A DNA stretch of 64,000 nt from Phoebastria nigripes. Taxonomy: Eukaryota; Chordata; Aves; Procellariiformes; Diomedeidae. The stretch covers positions 124,001-188,000 of the forward strand of contig JAYKAV010002797.1 in assembly GCA_035582835.1 (NCBI GenBank), written 5' to 3'. Each line of letters starts with the position of its first letter. Within the stretch, counting starts at the first letter, position 1. This document shows, piece by piece, positions 58,101 to 64,000 of the stretch. The translations under genes were made by a program, and so were the position numbers. The notes below the pieces were generated by a model. The model saw nothing but the letters and a program-made list of their open reading frames with translations. It was not told the DNA's origin and did not search any database.

Positions 58101-61100
58101 CTGTTTATCCCAGAAGGGCAAGTCCTTAGAGGCCCTATGTTTATCCAAATAGCTCCCACCTTCTGGGATGTGGGGGAGTGTATTTAGATTGCAAACCACA
58201 AGTAACTGAATGTATTAAGACAAAAACTAAGTTTTTCCACTTTGTCTTGTTATATTGTTTATTATCTAATGGAAGAATGCTGTGTAATTACATATTCATC
58301 AAACCACTGCCTACAGAGAGAATATTTCAGGCAGAAGACTGAAGAGTAAACCAGACCCTGGCAAGAAGATTAAGAGAAAATGCTGAACTATTACTACAAA
58401 ATGGAGAAGGATGAGGAAACATGAAGAAAGAAGCAATGAGTTGGCAAAGTTTTGTGTTCCGTCTTCACTAAAACAAAAAGGGACGCTTCAGTAGAGCATC
58501 CAAAGACTGCAGCCCTCAGAAGNCCATTGCATCAACCTCTGCACAATTAAATCTGCAACACCCTTGTAAAACATGCATTATATTGTGCAGTGAGGTAAAG
58601 ACTGAGGGGGAAGAGGACATGAAAAGTCGAGATCAAAACAAAACAATGAACAAACTATACTGGGGGTTGGTTTGTTAGTTTTTCAGATTTCTAATTGTTT
58701 TATACCAAGCCAGAGATTTAACGAAAACCTTCAAATTCAATTTTAAGAGCTATTACATTAAATGTGTTTCTTCATGTTTTCTTTTCTTTTCTTCTATTAC
58801 TAACCACTTACTTCTTTTCTTGTATTACTAAAAGGGGATCAAATCTGGCAGTGTGAAAAATTATGTTTGCAGAAGACACTAAGTTTCAATCTTCCTGCCA
58901 CAACCAGGATTTATTTATTTTTCTTCAATGTGTTGAGATGGTAAAGCTATAAAACAAGAGGACAAAAAAGGCTGAAGAAAATCACTGCTCTACTTGCAGA
59001 TCCCCTGAACTTTTCTGTGCTGGCTGAGGCCCTTTGAAACCAAATATAAGTTTTGTGACAATAGGTTTGTTTCCTCCATTTCTTTCCACAAACTCATCTA
59101 AAGCCGTTCATGGACAGCATGTTGCATATCACCAAGCAGGACCCTCCCCTCCAAGAGGGAAAGCAAGCAGAAGATAATAAAAATCCATTTAAGTTTAGAC
59201 AGGGATTCATAACGTAGATTATGGATTTTAAAACAAGATAAAAGCTCAAATTTGTATTTCAAATCAACCACTAAACTCCTGGTTACATTTCAATTCTTTT
59301 TTCTGGCTTTGGTTCCCTCATTAACAAGTCTCCAGCAGATGAGAAATTTTTTTAAGATGCTTTTACATTTAAAAACAAATCTGCCTATCCAAATCAGCAA
59401 TCTTCCTTTACACAAACACTATATGAGCAAGTATTTTAGAAATAAACCTAACACGGTATTTTAGTAAGTAGGATACAACCCTTTTTTTCAGAGTAAAGAG
59501 TTGAAGAGAAACAGATTCAATCATTCACAGATAGATCCAGTAAGATGCAAGTTCTGGAACACTTCCCAACCCTCGATCTTTCTTAAAAATGTGGAGAGCA
59601 GTTTCTTTCGGCTGCCTTACTGAATTTCTGCATCTACATTTAGATGACCTCTTAAATTGTAAGTTACTGGCTTATTATTGAAAGGTTCCCTGTTTCAGAA
59701 ACTTAAATTAGATAAGGCTTCATCAGAATGAATGAAGCCTTCTTTTATACTGCGTATTAGAAAAAGATTTCTGCCTACATCCAACTTCTCTAACCTTCAC
59801 CACCCTCAAAAGTTTAAACTTTTGATGCGGTATCTGGGTATATAAAACAGTGTGGATACAAGATGCTACAGAAGTCTGGAAAAGCATAACTGTAAAGCCA
59901 TGAGGAAGTTTGGCACGGCAAACAGTTATTTCTGAATAATTTCCATATGAATTTCACATATGATAACAGAACAAAAGCTAAGTCATCTCAGCGTACCTAC
60001 AGATTTTCAGAATGCCATATCCATATGTATTTTGTTATCTGCATGTACAATGGTTTCACATACTTTCAAGATCAGAATCTGTATCAGGGCCTTACCCTTA
60101 GCACTCTCCTATGCCCTTATAGAGTTCAGTAGGAAAGAGTTTTCCCAAAACACTTTCTTAAGAGATATCCTCCTCTTGCTAGCTCACAAACATCCAAGGT
60201 AGCACGGGTAGATGTTCTGAATCTTAATATTCTTGGTAGAAAACAGAAAAACCCAAGCCCAGATAATACTGCCAACAGGCAACTAGATTTACAGAACATT
60301 GTTTTCTAGTGAAGGCAAATACTTATGTCTACACTTTTTTCCAACAAGAACACTTCTGAAAGAAGCTGTCTAGGCTTAAATAGAACAAATGCTGATTTGG
60401 CATAAAGGGGCTCTGTTAGTTAACTAATAATTTGACATAGTCCAAGTACTACTTTGCCTTTGAGATTAGACCTTTAAAATGAATCCCCATACCTAAAAGC
60501 AGGCACAAGAGGTTTCCATCCAGGTTGTGTTGTTACATATACCTAGTAGGTCCTCCTCTTCTGGAGATGAAATGCAAGAAACAGTATCAGTGGTTCATCA
60601 GCCTAGGGGCAAGCAGGGGGGAAAAACCAAAAAAACTGAACAGACAGACATTACCTTGATTTGGCAATGCTGAAGCATATTCCTTAAACATTCCTTACTT
60701 TCAGCAATAAAGATGTACAGAAAACCTGGGAAACCCCAACCAGAAATGCCCCAACCCCATACAAAAATTAAAATAGGGCCATCGTTGCAGTAAAACATCA
60801 TGAAGCACGTGATCAAAGTGCTATCAATTCGACAAGAACTAAGATCCCAAATTATTTTACTTCATCACAAGCATCCTCAACATACACTTGAGTTGACATT
60901 TATTTACCAAAACAAACAAAACAACCACAAAGAAACAAAACCAAGCTTTTCTAGCATTAGTTGCTGCTATGAGGCCACAGATTCACTTCCCTTCTTCATA
61001 CAAGTGGAGCAGGGCTTGTTTAACAACTGCCTGTGCAAGATCCAGTTTTCCCTCTTGCACTGGGCTCCCAAAGTAAAGCATTTTTAGAAACCGTCTTTCT

Positions 61101-64000
61101 GAGAAGGGAATTAATTCCTTATTATTGACAACTTATACTTTTAGCTACTGCCCATTTTATGATGCACAAGAGAACAACTCCTGTAGGTACTTTGGGTATT
61201 CGCAAAAAGCAGAAATATAAATGCTAGCCCGGTTGGACCTATTTATTTATAATAGGAGGATAACAAAACATGGTCATAGACAAACGTAAAATTAGTGTCT
61301 GTGAACAAAGACCTCTTTTGGAGTTCCTAAAGTTCATGTGCCCTACATGAAATCCACTCCAGAACAAGGAAACTTGTAAAGGAGGTTGATATCACTGTTC
61401 CAAGACAGATCAAAATATTTTGCTTTCACTACTTTGCCTAAGGGTTACTACAAAGCATCTTTCTTTCTTGACAAAAGGGGGCTTTAAGGGCCAGAAATGA
61501 CATCTGGTACATATCACTAAAGTTTCCCAAAAATCTGCCTGTAAATCCATCCAAGTAACATAACCCTGAACTGTAGATCTAACTCGCAGCTAAATACTAA
61601 AGTTAGACATGCATTATTTTGGTTAAGCAGAAAACTGAGCAGAGCAACAGAAAGGCTTCACCNTATCTTGGACAGAAGAGCAGTGAAAACAAGCAAATTC
61701 CTTGCCACTCCAACCGGTAATGGTCAATACAATGTGAAGAGGAGATGCTGAGATGACAGTATTCATTTAAATCATGACACTACCAGTGCAACAACTGAGA
61801 GTAAGTCTGGTCAACTTAAAAAACAATTAAACCAAAAAAGCATCATTAACCTCTCAACTGTGTTATGGCACACAATCTGCTGTTGAGAAGAAAAGGGAAG
61901 TTAGTTCTTCCAGAAGATGGCCTGCTCACCACTTTATTTGATCTGTCATGTCTACCATAGTGCCCAAAGGACCAAAATAAAATAAAAAAAGTCCTGGAAT
62001 GCACAAACCAAAGATGACTATGAAACAATGCAACAGTTGCTGACATTCTTCCAATTTTAGTTAGATTACATCTGGTCAGCTCTTTTCCACAGAAAACTGG
62101 CTCAGTGTTCAGGAACAGTCAAGAATCAATCAAATACTAAGTATTATTTATAATGAAAAATAATGAAATTGAGAACAATATAGAAAATCATTAACATGCC
62201 ACTATATGCATCCACAAGACATCTGTATCTTGAACATCCTGTACTGTTCTGGTCCCTCATTCTCAAAAAAAGAGACAGCAGAACCCAAAGGGCATCACAG
62301 TTCAGAAAAAGGATGACAAGAAGTAACATTCTGGAATGTCTCCTATATGTGGCACAACGCACTAGGTCTCTTCACGCTGAAATTAAAAACTAAGCAGGTT
62401 TGTGAGAAATCTATAAAACTATCAGTAATCAAGAAGTTTGTCCATGATCCCTACTTCTAGTATTACGAGGGAATCAAGTGAAACAAGTAGGTGGCAAATT
62501 GAAAAGGAAAAAGAGCTGCTCTATTTATTACTTAATGTCATGGATGCAAAAAGTTCACACTGTCTTAAAAAGAAACTGAGGTCTTCTTCCATGAATTTAG
62601 CCATCTACAGCTATTTAATACAAAGTCACCAGCTCTAGAAACCTCCGAGTCACAAAATGCTGGAGGCTGAATATATTCAAAGAGAGCATCACTCCATGAT
62701 TTGCCACGTCTCTACTCTCCATTATGCATCCTCCGCTGAACCTCACCCCCGAGCTGAGGTGCTGAATTAAACGGCTCTGATGCAACTTGGTAGAGCTATT
62801 CTTATATAGCATTTTTGTCATCACTTCAAGATACTATTTAGTATTTGATTTGGATTCTTCCACCAATGTGTTTATGAAGAGAGAAAAAAAATGTATTTAC
62901 ATATTACATATTGAGATGACAGTTTTACGCAGAAAGTGTACTTAATTCAGCCGCTTTTACATACAAGAACAGGAAGTCTGGTATGGAGCGCCTTGAACAA
63001 ATACTTAAGCTTTCTGTAATTAATTTTGTAGCCACTCTGAGAATACTCATAGCTTCTAATCTCTCCCCAAACCAGTATACTCTTGACGCTGTATACTTTT
63101 TGGTGCTTCTTAACCTACAAGTAGTTCTTTAAGATACTTTTCCAATGAGGTGTTAAGAACAAACAATTTAAAGTTCCAAAGTAACAATTACTGCTGCACA
63201 TTGTGAGCTGCTTAGCACAAACAAGTTTTCAAGGCGTAGCTAAACATAATACTTTACTAATGGCTAACGCAAAACAGTAGCTCAGGAACCCTTCCAAAAG
63301 GATAAGAAGTTATTTCTCTTGTTCCTGAAGGTATCACCCAGAAGAGATTTTTAGGGTTATTCCTACTCCTTTGGGATTCTGATGACATCAGCCAGACAGC
63401 CTGTNTTACCACTCGCCTGAAGATAGGATCTGATACCTCAAGAACAGCCTATTAAAAAAGAAAAAGTAATTGAGTTCATTTTACTCTACAGCTACCGATC
63501 CTGACTCCCGTGGTAGTTTAGCTGCACATTTTATGACAAGTTCAGTAATCGTACTTGACCAGGAATTCCTAATAACTGATGATGAAAAACAATCAAGCAA
63601 GTCCTCCTGAAAAAGACACTTTTATTTGACTTCATTGTTTCTTTTTACTTTTTTTGAAATTAAAACAAAACAAGTCACCTCAGGATCTGGCTGTAACAGC
63701 TATAACAGGATAATCAAACATTTGATGAGCATAGCTCTCCAATCTTACAGAGGGAATTTGTTGGTTTCTGCTCATCTCTACTGATTAGATGCAAGCATCA
63801 GAGCAACATCACCACCTTCAGTGGTCCCCATCTTCCTGTATTTAGTTAGCACAGAAGAATAAAAAGCAGCAGATAATCCTCAGACTGCTTCTGTTCTACC
63901 CTTACTAGGTTTCTAAATCTTTGCCATTCACTGGGAAAGGCACTATAACATTATCTAGATATCAGATATAATGGAGTTGGCCGGTACAGTTTTTCTCTGT
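52104..64000 (-). other. NSD2 intron 2 (partial), nothing coding recognised
   Basis: At least 11.9 kb of AT-rich intron continuing beyond the right edge. No NSD2 first coding exon, which would be an open frame of about 200 codons on minus, occurs here. I see no CpG-rich promoter, CR1 tail or RNA gene. Simple repeats include GATGG units at 54834-54861 and a T/C-rich run near 58780-58800. Confidence 0.7.
54834..54861 (+). repeat. (GATGG)n pentanucleotide repeat
   Basis: Five or more GATGG/GGGAT units in tandem on plus, inside the large upstream intron. Confidence 0.9.

Noticed and set aside
52104..64000. Short open frames in the right-hand intron as genes
   Set aside because: All are under about 100 codons, without family motifs, consistent splice sites or low-complexity-free composition. 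They are what random AT-rich sequence yields.

Overview
The window is a piece of a vertebrate chromosome, most likely from a bird. It is AT-rich, intron-rich and contains no prokaryotic features. Its recognisable mobile elements are CR1 LINEs with the typical 8-bp ATTCTATG-type 3' tails, which are abundant in birds and other sauropsids. Isolated single Ns are scattered through it.

Almost the whole window is one gene on the minus strand: NSD2 (WHSC1/MMSET), the histone H3 lysine-36 mono/dimethyltransferase. I could place 20 consecutive coding exons, from the first PWWP domain (51938-52103) to the stop codon (5851-5853). All splice phases close. They total 3510 nt, that is 1169 codons plus stop. 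The human protein has 1365 residues, so roughly the first 196 residues, which lie in one large first coding exon, and the promoter are beyond the right edge. The domain order is PWWP1, HMG box, PHD1, PHD2, PHD3, PWWP2, AWS, SET, post-SET and a C-terminal PHD/C5HCH module. The HMG box and the C-terminal sequence fit NSD2 rather than NSD1 or NSD3. Exons are numbered 3-22 on the assumption of one upstream non-coding and one upstream coding exon. Residue numbers count from the first codon in the window; add about 196 for human numbering.

Layout from left to right: 1-4985 has no recognised gene, only C- and A-homopolymers and a CR1 tail. About 4990-5850 is the NSD2 3'UTR with a tandem poly(A) signal. 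5851-18608 holds the tightly packed chromatin-reader and catalytic exons (22 to 10). 18609-31709 is a 13.1-kb intron. 31710-44739 holds the linker, HMG and PWWP1 exons. 44740-51937 is an intron carrying several CR1 copies, including a young copy nested in an older one. 51938-52103 is the first PWWP exon. 52104-64000 is intron with nothing recognised.

The main points of interest are: two introns that must use GC-AG splice sites to hold the reading frame; a 78-nt phase-matched candidate cassette exon between exons 6 and 7 that would add a basic, Arg/Ser-rich segment; positions that fit the starts and ends of known short NSD2 isoforms (MMSET-I-like and RE-IIBP-like); structured intronic patches in the 3' introns, where the human gene hosts the H/ACA RNA SCARNA22; and CR1 copies with internal deletions.
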